A stretch of DNA of 40,070 nt, from the NCBI GenBank assembly GCA_011763485.2, contig JAANSK020100017.1:1-40070 (forward strand), written 5' to 3'. A model generated the notes under the pieces. It did no database searches and was not told the origin of the DNA. It was given only the letters and a program-made list of their open reading frames with translations. Shown one piece after another: positions 10,141 to 20,871 of the stretch. A program made the position numbers and the translations under genes. Numbering within the stretch: the stretch's first letter is position 1; each line of letters begins with the position of its first letter. Source of the stretch: Isoetes engelmannii. Its lineage: Eukaryota > Streptophyta > Lycopodiopsida > Isoetales > Isoetaceae.

Positions 10141-12091
10141 TAAATATGATAGAACATTCCCGAGCACATGTCCTTTTGGGTGTGGTCACACAGAAACGTC
10201 AAATCATGTTCTCACATCGCCCTAGCTGGCAGAAATGGCTTGCTCAGATCAATTTGGGAGTACCTAGTGATGATTCATTGCTAACAATTCTTAAATCAAG
10301 TAACAAAATGCAGATGCCCACTAGATCCTTGAGCTGCTGGATAATATGGAAACATAGAAATAGGATGGTCATAGATAAGAAAAACCCCAATATGATTTGG
10401 TTGAAAAGAACCTTTCTTCAACAACTTATAGATTCAACAGTAGCTCATAGATTGCTTAGAGGAAAGAAACTTGACAAGTTGGACTAGAATTAGCATATTC
10501 CAAGGTTTACATGATTTTTTTTTATTTTGAATCTGACTTTAAATGATGATATTTTACACAGAGGAGACTCAATAGACATGGAGGTGGAGCTCGATGGATG
10601 GGAGATGCCAATAATTCGGATGAGGAGGACTCCATTCTTTCCAAAATTAAAGTTGTTGATACCTTCATCCTTCTGAACTAGGAAATGATTCATGAAATGG
10701 CAATCAACAGGTTGCTAAAGAGAAGGAAAATCTGGAGGTTCAACAATCGGAAGCCATTTCTTGAGAACATATTCCATAAGTGGCAACAGAAACGTGAAGC
10801 ACATGTTCTTCTCTTGCTGGACTTCACTAATTACAACATGCTGAATATCTTTGGCAAGAAGGTTGTAGCAGATCTTAACAAATAGGATCTGATCGAAGTA
10901 GCATGAACACTATGGGATAGAAGCTTTTTCAAGTGGCCCGGTCATCTCCGCCACCATCTGGAGTGACCTTGAACAAGTACAGAAGGCTTTCTTGGCGCGT
11001 GCACTCGGGGTGAAGTCCACAGTGCCATATCCGATACTGCTCCAGGAAACATGCTTCCTCCCGCTTCAGAGAGCGGCCATGTGCCGCCACCTTTTGTACT
11101 TCCATAAGGTAGCTTGCATGGATGAAGACCGACTACCTAAGGTGGCCTTGGCAGTCGCGATGGGCCCGCAACGACTTAAAGCCTGCTTGAAGGACAAACA
11201 TGAACAGTGGTTGTCCTAGTGGCACGTCAAGGCACACAAGTGCAAACGAGTTCGTGCAAAGAAGGAGCAAGAGGAGTTGAAGACCTACCTGGACACTTGA
11301 TTTCTTAGCAAGCTCTAGGACGCCGAGGCCCTGGCGCAACTCAAGCTGGCACACTACAGACAACAGGTGAATCCCACACTCATGCGGGGACCCCAACAAT
11401 ACCTGCGCACCTCGCTTTCAATGAAAAAGCGTAGGCTGATATCGTCCATCTGAATAGGGGTCATTGCCTCCGAATTGAAACAGAGCGATGGGCAAGGGAA
11501 GCACGTGAGGAGAGGACTTGCTAGTGTTGCCGACGAGCACCATGCTCAACAAACATGCTCCTCCTATGAACAGATTAGGGCACGGTACCCGCAATTGATG
11601 GTACTGAACCAGCCACTGCATCTCTTGCTGAGCACCGATGCGGTGGGAACTCATGGGTCGTATTTTCAAGAGGTTATGGACGAAAGGCATCGGCTTTGCC
11701 CTTCTGGCTTGTGAGGGAATCCACGTGTTCGGTATACCAGCAAACTCATTGCTTCCACGGTTTTTCCCCTGGAAACTCTCAAGGCGGGGGTTTTTTCACC
11801 CGAGCCGTAATGCGCTTGCTGTTTCTCTTTGTATAGGTCCTAGAGGCCATTTGGCCTCCACGAACGATAAAAACATTATCCTATTCTGTTCTATTCTATT
11901 CTAATCTTGGCTTATCTTAGCCGATTTTGTAACACGGTTATAACCATGCTAGTACTTGGAACATGGTATATAATCCATGTACCCTATGGTCATCATGATT
12001 TTGAGTATGCCTTTTTAGGTATACCTACGATGTATATATTTTAAATGAATAGAAGAACCCCAACCTTGCCCTCAAAAAAAAAAAAAAAAAA
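10140..12091 (+). mobile_element. L1-like LINE remnant with poly(A), interrupted
   Basis: The frame at 10148-10487 contains LSCWIIWKHRNRMVI and a following WLKRTFLQQLID, typical of the C-terminal region behind the reverse transcriptase of plant L1 LINEs. The 3' UTR at 11930-12073 ends in 18 A residues (12074-12091). Between these lie an unassigned part (10500-10905, with a 66-residue open frame at 10685-10885) and an inserted LINE of another family (10906-11925). The copy is 5'-truncated and inactive. That the two parts belong to one element is inferred from order and orientation. Confidence 0.6.
10906..11925 (+). mobile_element. non-L1 LINE, 5'-truncated copy 2
   Basis: Same family as copy 1 at 8270-9830: it begins in the region equivalent to LYGMEVWGP and continues with VQKAFLARALGVK, HLLYFHKVACMDEDR and KVALAVAMGPQRLKA. 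The next part, after stop codons at about 11217 and 11298, includes RARYPQLMVLNQPLHLLLST and GSYFQEVMDERHRLCPSG. The 3' UTR has the TTTTTCCCC/GGGGGTTTTTT hairpin (11759-11800), the GGCCATTTGGCC stem (11845-11860), GAACGATAAAAACATTATCC and a tail of about four TTCTA units. It is nested in an L1-like element. Confidence 0.88.
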
Positions 12092-12099
12092 TCTACTGG

Positions 12100-12810
12100 A
12101 GGTGCTTACCTGTGAGCATCTAGAACATTCTAAATAATTCCTTTTTTTTTTATTTGCAAAGTTTCAAAAACTTTCTATAGTTTGAGGTGCTTACATCTGG
12201 AACATTCTAGAACCTTCTAGTTTGTCTCTTTGGAAAGTCTCAAAAAAGTTTTTATTTTTAAATTGAGGTGCTTACACATGAGTATCTAGAACATTCAAGA
12301 ATATTTTATTTTGACTGTCTGGAGAGTTTCAAAAAAGGTTCTATTTTTAGACTTAGGTGCTTCATCTGGAACATTCTAGAACATTCTACTTTGACTGCCT
12401 AAGAAGCTTTAAAGAGGATTTTGCATTTAGATCGAGGTGCTTACCCATGAGCATTTGGAAGATTTTAGAACATTCTAAACATTCTATTTTTTGCTCTTTG
12501 CAAAATTTTATAGAATTTTCTATTTTTAGACTGAGGTGTTTATCCATAAGCATCTACAACATTCTAGAAGTTTTTATATCATTTTAGAACATTCTATTTT
12601 GGCTCTTTGCAAAAAATTTAAAAAGAAAAAATTCTATTTTTAGACTGAGATGGTTATCCATGAGCGTGTAGAACATTTCAAAACATTCTATTTTGATTCT
12701 TTGAAAATTTCTAAAAAAAAAATCTATTTTTTTATTAAGTTGCTTATTCATGAGCATCTAGAATATTCCAGAAGTTTCTAGATCACTTTGGAACATTCTC
12801 TTTGTGACTT
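12100..12810. repeat. AACATTCTA minisatellite
   Basis: About eight diverged units of 80-115 bases share GAGGTGCTTACCCATGAGCA, TCTAGAACATTCTAGAA, a TTTTGACTCTTTGCAAA block and CTATTTTTAGACT. Unit length varies because of internal T and A tracts and partial duplication of the AACATTCTA core. No coding sense is seen. Confidence 0.88.
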
Positions 12811-13750
12811 TCCAAGTACTTTATATGCCTTTTTGTACAAATACATCACATGTCACTATGAATAATTAATTTTGCACTAATTATTCATAAGCTAAGGTTA
12901 GCTATGCTAAAAGTGAATATTAAAATAAGGGGCTAAAATACTAAATTAGTTAATATTAATTAAGTAATTAATTGTATTGTTTATATTTGGTTTTTCCAAC
13001 ATTCCGTAAACTTTTTGGATTTCTTCTTTAATTGATTTCCTATGATTTCAAGGGTTTTGGCAGCTGGAAAAGAATTCCGACCTTCCAAAAATCGGGCGAA
13101 ATTGTTATTCTTGATTTTGGGTTTATCGATTTTGTCCCCTTTGATTTCGGTATGCAATTTTCGCAGGTCTCCAGTTTCTGTGATTTCCTTATCTTGGATG
13201 TCTTATCCTCGACATGCTTTTCATTGTTGCTCAGATCATATATCAAGATTTTCTTATTTTCAAAGTATTCCGGCCAAATAGTGGCATCTACACGCACTGC
13301 TTAAAACGGCTCATAGAAAATCACGTTGGTGGTATGTAGGTGCAAGCTTGAGCTTTTTAGATTCTAGATTTCCTCTCATGATCAAGCTTGAATAGAGTGT
13401 CCTTGGTTTTCATTAATATGTTTGTGTATTACAGGCTTCTTTAATGTGGATGCAGATTGAATAGACGTTGCAAATTTGTATTTGTATTGGTGAGCTTGCA
13501 GCAGAACTTGAGCATACAGGTCTGAAAGGCAGTGCAATGGCATATGATGCCATGTTCTAGATAAGTGTAGCAATAAGCAGTTGGAAGCCCTGGTACTATT
13601 TTCTAGAGGCTCTTTGGGTTATGGGGTTCTCCATAAATTGTAAGCTGGTGAAGCTTAGGGTAGGTGATGCTTTCTTCCTGTGGAATGCTTAAAGTGAAAT
13701 GGTGCTTTTAGATGTTCTCGTTATGTTATCTCATATGATTACAAATGTGT
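12811..13750. other. intergenic, no gene recognised
   Basis: AT-rich. At 12858-12888 ATGAATAATTA and TAATTATTCAT form an 11-bp perfect inverted repeat. Open frames on both strands at 13032-13304 overlap each other and show no family resemblance. Near 13485 one frame reads ELAAELEHTGLKGSAMAYDA before a stop, possibly an old exon, too short to identify. Confidence 0.4.
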
Positions 13751-13756
13751 AATAGG

Positions 13757-13985
13757 AAATTGATATTTAGGTAATGGAGATAGCAATTTGCAGTTGGAAT
13801 TTCTAAAGCAATAAGTTTGGTGTTGCTTTCTGTAACCCTTAGCACATGCCATCTAATCCATAAGAGGCCAGGAATTTGATATTTGGGTAATGAAGATAGC
13901 AAATTGCAGCTAGAATTTCTAAAGCAATAAGTTTCTGCTGCTTCTTGTAATTCTCCATGATTGTAGCACATGCCATCTAATCCCT
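13757..13985. repeat. tandem duplication, 116-bp period
   Basis: TGATATTTAGGTAATG at 13761 recurs at 13877, followed in both copies by ATTTCTAAAGCAATAAGTTT and ending CACATGCCATCTAATCC. Two copies. Confidence 0.9.
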
Positions 13986-14435
13986 AAGTTTGATGCATTT
14001 TTTGCTTATGTTTATTTACATGATGTTCCATGTTGATAGTTTCTGGATCAGTTGAAATCCACAACGCAGTTTGTAAACCATCCAAGTTGTTGCTCAACGT
14101 TCCTCAAGGTAAACTCTAAATGTATCTCCTTGACCATTGGATCACTCCGAACATTGAACTAATTTAGAGTATTTTACATATAAAGCAGGAGCCTATTGCC
14201 AGAAATATTTCTCATTTTATGTAATATGAACTTGGCATGCACTGAAGGCCAGATTTAGAGTATTTTTATGTAGTATTTTATCTTCTTAGGCTTGATTCCT
14301 TTTTGCTTTTATTTACAGATGGATGTTCCATGTTTATGGTTTCTGGATCAGTTGGAACCCACAACACATTTCTTAAACCATCGAAAGCTGTTCAAGATAA
14401 AATTGTAAATGTATCTTTGACCATTGGATCAGCCA
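13986..14435. repeat. duplication, 300-bp period
   Basis: TTCTGGATCAGTTG occurs at 14041 and 14341 in a shared context that starts with TTTTTGCTT and ends with TTGACCATTGGATCA. Copy 2 has an open stretch reading DGCSMFMVSGSVGTHNTFLK up to a stop near 14460, but I cannot assign a family. It may be a doubled fragment of an unknown gene or transposon. Confidence 0.75.
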
Positions 14436-14493
14436 TAACAAAAAAAGAAGAAGCTCACTGACTCGATGGCGACTGGAATATGGAGCTGATGAT

Positions 14494-14766
14494 TTGGGTT
14501 TGCCGTGGCTATGGCGGCCATGGTATGCAGCGGTTATGGAGCTTCGACTTCTCGCATCAGTGCAACGACTTTTGCCCCGATTTCGTCTGGCCCTAAAGGG
14601 AAAACCCACCATGGAAATTATGGAAAATAAAAAGGACACGACCATGGAGGTCACAATTGATCAAAATAACCCTCCGCGGGAAAAGGGTTATAATGACTAC
14701 AAGCTTCTAAAGGAAGGGATCACAGTTGTATCAGTGTATGACAACCATGTGATTAAGTTAACATAG
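14494..14766 (+). other. open frame of 90 codons, unrecognised
   Basis: The frame contains KDTTMEVTIDQNNPPREKGY and a following NDYKLLKEGITVVSVYDN, which has plausible protein composition. No domain, splice structure or homologue is recognised. It may be a gene fragment or chance. Confidence 0.15.
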
Positions 14767-14769
14767 ATC

Positions 14770-15570
14770 CTCCAAAGGTTATTTATCCAATACACACAAT
14801 AGAAATTGCATTGGTTTGCATTCTTCAATATTGATAATATAATGGTAATCAAGGAGAAAGAAAAAAGAGTCTTCTGTATTTAGAAATGTATAAACTAAAA
14901 ACCAACCCATTGATGCGTTTTTGAAATAGGTGCTGAATATTATAATATATTGCATTGAGATAGAATCCAAATAAAAGCCTATTATCGAATCCTAATCTCT
15001 CTTATTGTCACAAACCATGGTTATATTTCCTTTTGCATCAAAAGTTTATTTTAGTTATCACAATGTTTTGTTGAGACGCAGACAAGTCCATGCTACAACT
15101 GATTTTTTGACAATCCTCCATGAAATTTCTTTTCATTTGTACAGTGTATCTAAGGTACAACAAAACCTAGATAAGTTGCCAATGGTAAAGCTCACACTTT
15201 CAACCAGCAAGTAACTCAAAACATATACCAGGTTAATTCTTCAAGACAGTAAAAAGACAACAACAAGTGTAGTCAATCTTCCACCGTGTGTTATCACTTG
15301 AGCCTACAAGATCATTCACAAATTGAAGATACTGTGCATGTACAGAAACTGGGGATAATGTGCAATATCAGACATGAGATTGAATGTATGTTCATGCCAA
15401 GCGGACAAAACTTACCATCGCCACCTTTGCAGAAGTTGTAAGCCAAAACAACTTTTGAAGCAACGCTCACCTCGAAAAATAATTTTCTGGTTTCAAAATA
15501 AATCAAACCAACTAGACCTCACAAAATTAATCAAGTAGATCTGACATACAAATTTAGGCCACTGAAAATG
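14770..15570. other. intergenic, no gene recognised
   Basis: AT-rich sequence with scattered short frames. No repeats or motifs stand out. Confidence 0.5.
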
Positions 15571-15574
15571 AAGT

Positions 15575-16111
15575 ACGATGATCCAAAACGTTTCAAGGCA
15601 GCTGGGCACAGGTAGCCGGCGAGTTTGGAAAGAGTCTGTAGCACTGATAGGACTCAAATCCGACCTGAGAGAGACGGTTTGGACTCTGTTTAAGGAGAAT
15701 ATACCTCCTTCAGAAATTGTAGGGCTCGATCGCTCAGAATGGGCTCTGCTTGAGCCTCAAAATCTGAAACCATTTTACATCAAAATAGTGTCAAAGCCGG
15801 ATTGAAAGCTCCAAATGCTGCAAAAGCTTCCAAGTTGAAAGTTCCAAATGTCACAAGCTTTCCAGCTGTCACTGCTTCAAACAACTGAGGGCAAAAGAAT
15901 TCATACCGGATTGAAGTCTCCAAATGTAAAACTTTCAACCTTAGGCATTTCAACCTTAATCCTGTTCATCGCAGCATGCGAATAGAAATCGAAAGGCTGT
16001 GGAGGCGTTGAAGAATACGAGCAAACATCAGGCAGATTTTTGCCTAATGGCTCTATCTATTTGACTCGAGACATGCAAGATGAAACCTGTTTGCAAAAAA
16101 AAAAAAAAAAA
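15575..16111 (+). other. possible retro-inserted transcript ending in poly(A)
   Basis: A 75-codon open frame (15578-15805) is followed by about 290 bases and then by 17 A residues at 16095-16111, after GATGAAACCTGTTTGC. The A tract is consistent with an insertion copied from a polyadenylated RNA. The protein is not recognised, and neither a 5' border nor target duplications were established. The A tract could also be a simple repeat. Confidence 0.25.
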
Positions 16112-16282
16112 GGGTCTGGGGCCTCTGCTCTGCTGTATTTCCTTTAAGGATGATTAAGTTAAGCTTAGCAATCGTCCTCGAATTTTTCTTCCCATATGTA
16201 ATGCCCTCTGGCCATGGCGTTACCTACAACATAATCTATGTGGTACCCTATCAGCAGAGCTCTTTCTGCTGTCTGACCAGGC

Positions 16283-16380
16283 ACTGTCGGAGCAGTCAAG
16301 AAGGTGTTTTCCAGTTAAGAGGGTGTTTGCCAGTTTGTCAAGAGGGTGTCGGAGCAGTCAAGAGGGTGTTTGCTGCTAGT
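16283..16380. repeat. imperfect tandem duplication, about 62-bp period
   Basis: GTCGGAGCAGTCAAG occurs near 16287 and 16349, each followed by AGGTGTTT. A shorter AAGAGGGTGTTTGCCAGT motif lies between them. Confidence 0.75.
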
Positions 16381-16799
16381 TGTTCAAGCATTCTCTGGTA
16401 TAACATGTATCATCTCTCACGTTCTTTTATTCTTTCTTTGAGCTTGCTTACTTCCGATTTAGAGGCCTGCAACACTGAATCGACCTATCAATGAGCCACA
16501 AGATGCTCCTTCGAATCCAATCACACCCAACGATAGCTCTGTGCTGCTTTCGCTTTGACGCTGCCCGCTGTTCGTACCCGAATCTGCAAAAAACAGAGAA
16601 AGCGTCTCCACCATCAAATCTCTGATTAAAAAATCTGCAACCCTAAGTATTAAATCTGAACCATCTAAGTGTCCCTGGACCCCTAAGATGCACACGCAAT
16701 CTCAACCACAGAATATCACTATTTTTAGAAAGATTCTCTAGAATATACCATCAAATTGTATCCGGGCCTTCCATGGACGAGTCCCACCCTCCAGCAAAA

Positions 16800-16823
16800 G
16801 GGTTGCCCCCTACGGGGCAACCC
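16800..16823. repeat. perfect hairpin GGGTTGCCCC
   Basis: GGGTTGCCCC (16800-16809) and GGGGCAACCC (16814-16823) form a 10-bp perfect stem with loop CTAC, followed by CAAAAATT. It resembles a bacterial terminator, but the context is plant nuclear DNA and no gene ends here. Confidence 0.8.
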
Positions 16824-16829
16824 AAAAAT

Positions 16830-17640
16830 TAGAAACATAGATAGAGGTGACATTTCAAACGTGAAGACTTGTCAAGAGAAATATGGGCTCTCCATAAAAC
16901 AAATGTTTTATGAGGCATCAATGAACCTCGTATACATGTTCATTAGTTTTCCAATCAAGGAACTTCTCTTATGTGAATATATTGGTTAAGGTCTCCATGT
17001 ATGATCCTGCCTCTCTATGTAAGCTCCAAATTTAAATCTGTTGAAGTGTCAAGGGATAAAGACAATATTTAGCTAGATAAGTGGATCTTGTATTGGGAAG
17101 AGTGGGAGGTACATCTTACATTTAATAATACTGTCTTACAAATGCTGGCATCTACTCAACTCAAGTACTGTAGCTGTAACGTGAGAGAAACCTGAAGATT
17201 CTAATACTCCAAAGAGAAGTACAAGGATACATTAATGTACGCTTAGAACAATTTTGAAATGGCAAATCTTACTACACCATTATGGATTCATCGGTCGAGA
17301 CGACGACGCCCATTTTGGGTTGGTTAGTAGTGCCCCTGAACCGTGTGAGGTAGTTGCATGTTACACGGCTCACTAAAACCACTACTTCGTTCGGGCCGGA
17401 TGTTGCCTCTTGATGAAGAGGACATAGAGAATACCTCGGTCCTTTCTCATTTTCAGGTACTATGGGCCTTATGACTTCCAGGTGGATGCTGGACCTCACT
17501 GCTCGGGCCAGGCTGTGCCAGTTCTATACAAATTGGTACATGAAGAAGTGTACCCATTACTCCAACAATGGCATGAAAAACACGATGTGGAGTATCTGTG
17601 CATCTAGGTACCCCCCTACAATATCAGAATTGTGAGGGTA
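16830..17640. other. intergenic with a coding-like stretch at 17464-17605
   Basis: Mostly featureless. On the plus strand at 17464-17605 one frame contains GQAVPVLYKLVHEEVYPLLQ and then QWHEKHDVEYLCI before a stop, which looks like part of a real protein, perhaps a decayed exon. I cannot name the family. The minus-strand frame at 17272-17499 overlaps it and lacks features. Confidence 0.25.
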
Positions 17641-17655
17641 AGCTTGTTGATCATA

Positions 17656-17725
17656 GATTCCTTGTTTGTCGATCGATGACTCCTGGCTGCGTTGGTCGCA
17701 GGAGCGATTAGACAAACATGGAATC
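17656..17725. repeat. foldback H5
   Basis: GATTCCTTGTTTGTC at 17656 pairs with GACAAACATGGAATC ending at 17725, and the inner ACTCCTG pairs with CAGGAG. Arms are about 27-30 bases with a small bulge; the loop is about 13 bases. Its right arm runs directly into the sequence duplicated at 17719-17878. Confidence 0.85.
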
Positions 17726-17878
17726 CCTTTCCCAGAATGTTACCTTATGCAACACCATAACATTGACCTGGTTGACGTTTGAAAACACTTAAAGGGTAAA
17801 AAAAACAAAAAGGTAAATAATTGGATGGGCATGACTAAAAAAAAGGGCATGTATTATGTAACAAGGCGAATTCTGCCC
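17719..17878. repeat. 160-bp direct repeat, copy 1
   Basis: It begins GGAATCCCTTTCCCA, passes through ACCTTATGCAAC, a GTTTGAAAACA block and GGTAAATAATTGGATGG, and ends GGGCATGTATTATGTAACAA followed by AATTCTG. Copy 2 lies about 810 bp downstream with about 85 percent identity by eye. In both copies the left edge abuts a foldback right arm (H5 here, H3 in copy 2). Confidence 0.88.
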
Positions 17879-17910
17879 CACTGCAGCCGGTCACAGCAAC
17901 TGGACAAACA

Positions 17911-18101
17911 CGGAAAGGATTCTTACCCATAATTTTGTCTTCACGTCCAATCAGATCATGGCACGTGCCATGTCTTCTACGTCTGAAACTCGAGCGGAAG
18001 AACAATGGAAGAACAGAGAAGGCATAAACAATTTTTACTTCCATTCTGCATATTTTACCTTCGATTTCGCATCCAGAATGATGGGGTAAGAATTCTTTCC
18101 G
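17911..18101. repeat. inverted repeat H6, 20-base arms
   Basis: CGGAAAGGATTCTTACCCAT at 17911-17930 matches the reverse complement of 18081-18101 with one substitution and one extra base. The 150-base interior contains a perfect 16-base palindrome, CATGGCACGTGCCATG (17956-17971), with a CACGTG G-box core. It may be a small MITE-like unit; no coding sequence is seen. Confidence 0.75.
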
Positions 18102-18213
18102 TTAGGGCAAAGATCCCCTGGCCTGTTTTCTGCCCGGTCAAGCAGGCCTCCACGCTCCTCGCGTCGGCCTGCTTTCCCTGGTAGAAAACAGGTCAGGGGG
18201 CCTTTTCCTTATA
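18102..18213. repeat. long foldback H2
   Basis: CCCCTGGCCTGTTTTCT (from about 18115) pairs with AGAAAACAGGTCAGGGG (ending about 18199), and the inner AAGCAGGCC pairs with GGCCTGCTT. Arms reach 36 bases, or about 45 with a weakly paired outer part. The inner loop is TCCACGCTCCTCGCGTC. The right edge reads CCTTATACG. Confidence 0.88.
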
Positions 18214-18437
18214 CGTATAGGACGGTTGGACTGTATTCAGACCTATCCGCAAATGGAAAGCTGGCATGTGGCAAATTTTCTAATTGTGGATCTCGCCTGT
18301 CGCGTTTGTTGGTCGACGTTCTGAGATGTTACTCCACATTCTGTTTCCCGACGCTGCTCTGTATTCTGAATCAAATCCATCGCTGCCGTCCACATCTCAC
18401 AGATCAAGGGCTGAATACAGCCCAACCGACCTTCACG

Positions 18438-18525
18438 TTAATAGAATGACCTGGAGGGCCTCTTTTTGGGAATGGAAAAGCGGCTGACATGCCCAAAAAG
18501 AGGCCCTCCAGGCCATTCTCTTATA
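18438..18525. repeat. long foldback H3
   Basis: CCTGGAGGGCCTCTTTTTGGG pairs without mismatch with its reverse complement 21 bases downstream. With the outer AGAATG/CATTCT pairing the arms reach about 33 bases (18438-18470 and 18492-18525). Its outer edges read ACGTTA on the left and CTTATACG on the right. It is about 280 bases upstream of the DCP1 start codon. Confidence 0.9.
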
Positions 18526-18526
18526 C

Positions 18527-18688
18527 GGAATCCCTTCCCAATAAAGCTTACCTTTATGCAACTCTATGACATTGCATACCTGATTGCACGTTTGAAAACA
18601 TGTTAAAAGGGTAAAAAAACAAAACGGGTAAATAATTGGATGGCATGGTTAAAAAAAAGGGCATGTATTATGTAACAATACAAATTCT
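18527..18688. repeat. 160-bp direct repeat, copy 2
   Basis: Second copy of the repeat at 17719-17878: GGAATCCCTTCCCAATAAAG through GGTAAATAATTGGATGG to GGGCATGTATTATGTAACAA. It lies 115-275 bases upstream of the DCP1 start, so it forms part of that gene's promoter or 5' UTR. Confidence 0.88.
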
Positions 18689-18802
18689 GACGCACCCAGT
18701 CTAAAAGCATCTTACTTGTAGAACTGTCCCTTTTCTCGACACAGCATGCTTGCGATAGAGAGAGACAGAAAAGGGCTTCAATCGGAGGAACCGGAATCGG
18801 CT

Positions 18803-20871
18803 ATGGCGCAGAATGGGAAGCCGATGCCCCAGCTTGACCAGCAGAGTACCAAGGAGCTCAATCTTACAGTTTTGCAGCGGATGGATCGGCATGTTGAAGA
18901 TATTCTCACCACGGCTGGGCATGTCACATTCTATGAGTTCAATATGGATCTTAGCCAGTGGGTACGTGAACCATAACTTGGGTCGATACAGATTTTTGGC
19001 GTAGTTGCCCTTAAATTAGTGATCATGGCCTGGTTTTAGGGTTAGATTTTACATTTTGCAAGCTTAGGGTTTTTGGGTTTACTTGATAAACATTCCCGGA
19101 TTTTATTGAATCGTAAGTGATGCTACATTTGCATTCCTGTAAATGATGAAAAGGCTTGGTATTGTAATCGTTAATTTACATTGATATGAGAACGCTTTTA
19201 TCTTGTTTTCGTTTTTCATTGCACGACACACACCTCAACATTAAATTTATGTCCTTCCACATTTTGGTCAGTTTATTTTACTGTATCCTAGGTAACAGTA
19301 GTAACAACACCAAATCATGTACTCCTTTTGTTAAGTTATAAGATTTAAGGTAGACTTTTACTTTTGAATGTATGGTTGTAATTTTGATATTCAGAAGATT
19401 TATTAATCTTACGGTTTTCTTGTAACGTTTAAAATGCGTAGAGGCGCAAAGATGTGGAAGGATCGCTCTTTGTAGTGAAAAGGTTAGTTATTCTAGAAAC
19501 ATCATCTGCATAACATAAGATCACAAACATGATCTCTTAAATTGCAGGCGTGCTCAACCTCGTTTCCAGTTTATTGTGATGAACAGAAGGAGCACAGGTA
19601 TTACACAAGCATAACACATGCAAATTATATTAGCTGTTTGCAGCTTTGTTTTATGTTTGATAGTATAGCAATGTCATGGACATAAATCACTTTACCTTAA
19701 CGTTTATAATGTTGTACAGCAAATTTGGTCGAGGATCTTTTAAGTGATTTTGAATATGAGGTACAAGTTCCGTACCTGCTTTATAGAAATGCTGCCCAAG
19801 AAGTCAATGGAATATGGTTCTATAATCCACGAGAGTGTGAAGATGTCGCTAAGCTCTTTTCTAGGTTATCTTCTTTGCTCATTCCCTTTTGTAATGCAAT
19901 CAGAGTGCTTCCTCTAGATTTACATCCCCATAGCTTACTATATTCTCTCTCATTGATAATGTAGGATACTCAATGCCTATGCAAAGATCCCACCAAAGCC
20001 AAAAGTTTTCACACAGAGGTAATGGTGATTTAACTTCCTCTTAGCATGCTTTAGGACTGGCATGATGTCGTTAATGTTGTGGAAGTTGATATTTACCAGT
20101 GCTGAATTTCAAGAGCTAGAGGCTGTCCCAACAGCTGCAATTGTGGAGGGGCCTCTAGAACCTGCTTCTGCTCCTGCAGCTGTTCCCCATGTCACAGAAG
20201 AACCTCTAGAACATTTTTTTAATGTAGGTATATATATAGAATATATAATCAGCTGTTTGCATAACTTACTATGTTCTCACACCAGTGTTTATATCTACAG
20301 AATGCAATGCATCTGAATCCATCTGACTTGCCAGCACCTGTACCCTCTCGGCCTGCTTCGGTTACACATTCAGCTTCTACGAGGACAACTTCTGTCACAT
20401 CTCCAACACTCACACCTATGCCTGTCCCATCTCCAATTCCTTCATCACTTCCCGTTTCGCTTGCTTCTTTGACATCAAACATAGCCCAAGATGTTTCAGA
20501 TAATAGTTCTCGGGCAACACTAGTGAAGCCGTCATATTTTGTTCCTCCCCCCCTGTCAACAGTACTTCCACCTCCTCTAATTCCACCTGCACCATTGCAG
20601 CCCTCTCATGGGGCACCACTGCTTCAGCCGTTCCCACCTCCTACACCGCCTCCCTCTCTGGCTCCTTTGCCAATCTCATCTCATGGAGCAATAATTACAA
20701 GAGAAGGTGTACGGGATGCTCTTTTCCGTTTGTTACAGGTATGTTTTTGCTATACCAATTTATTGACAATATTTGTGATTTTTCATTTTCCCACCTTGGT
20801 CAAAATGTGTGCAGAACGATCATTTCGTTGATATGGTGTATCGAGAAATGGCGAGTGCACACTCTAAATAA
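18803..20871 (+). CDS. DCP1: mRNA-decapping enzyme subunit DCP1
   Basis: Eight exons join in frame: 18803-18961, 19442-19482, 19548-19597, 19720-19864, 19965-20018, 20100-20223, 20301-20738 and 20815-20871, all with GT-AG introns. The product is 355 residues. Residues 1-150 form the EVH1 domain, with the plant hallmarks LNLTVLQRMD, HVTFYEFNMDLSQW, RFQFIVMNRRS, DFEYEVQVPYLLYRN and EVNGIWFYNPRECE. A Ser/Pro-rich linker follows (about 190-320), then the C-terminal trimerisation helix GVRDALFRLLQNDHFVDMVY. Family knowledge: DCP1 activates the DCP2 decapping enzyme in cytoplasmic P-bodies during 5'-3' mRNA decay. The start is placed at MAQNGK by family length; an in-frame ATG 19 codons upstream (18746) is possible. 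No defect is seen. Confidence 0.95.

Noticed and set aside
16800-16823. Bacterial-type intrinsic terminator hairpin
   Set aside because: There is no upstream gene, the following bases are A-rich rather than a T run on the plus strand, and the context is nuclear.
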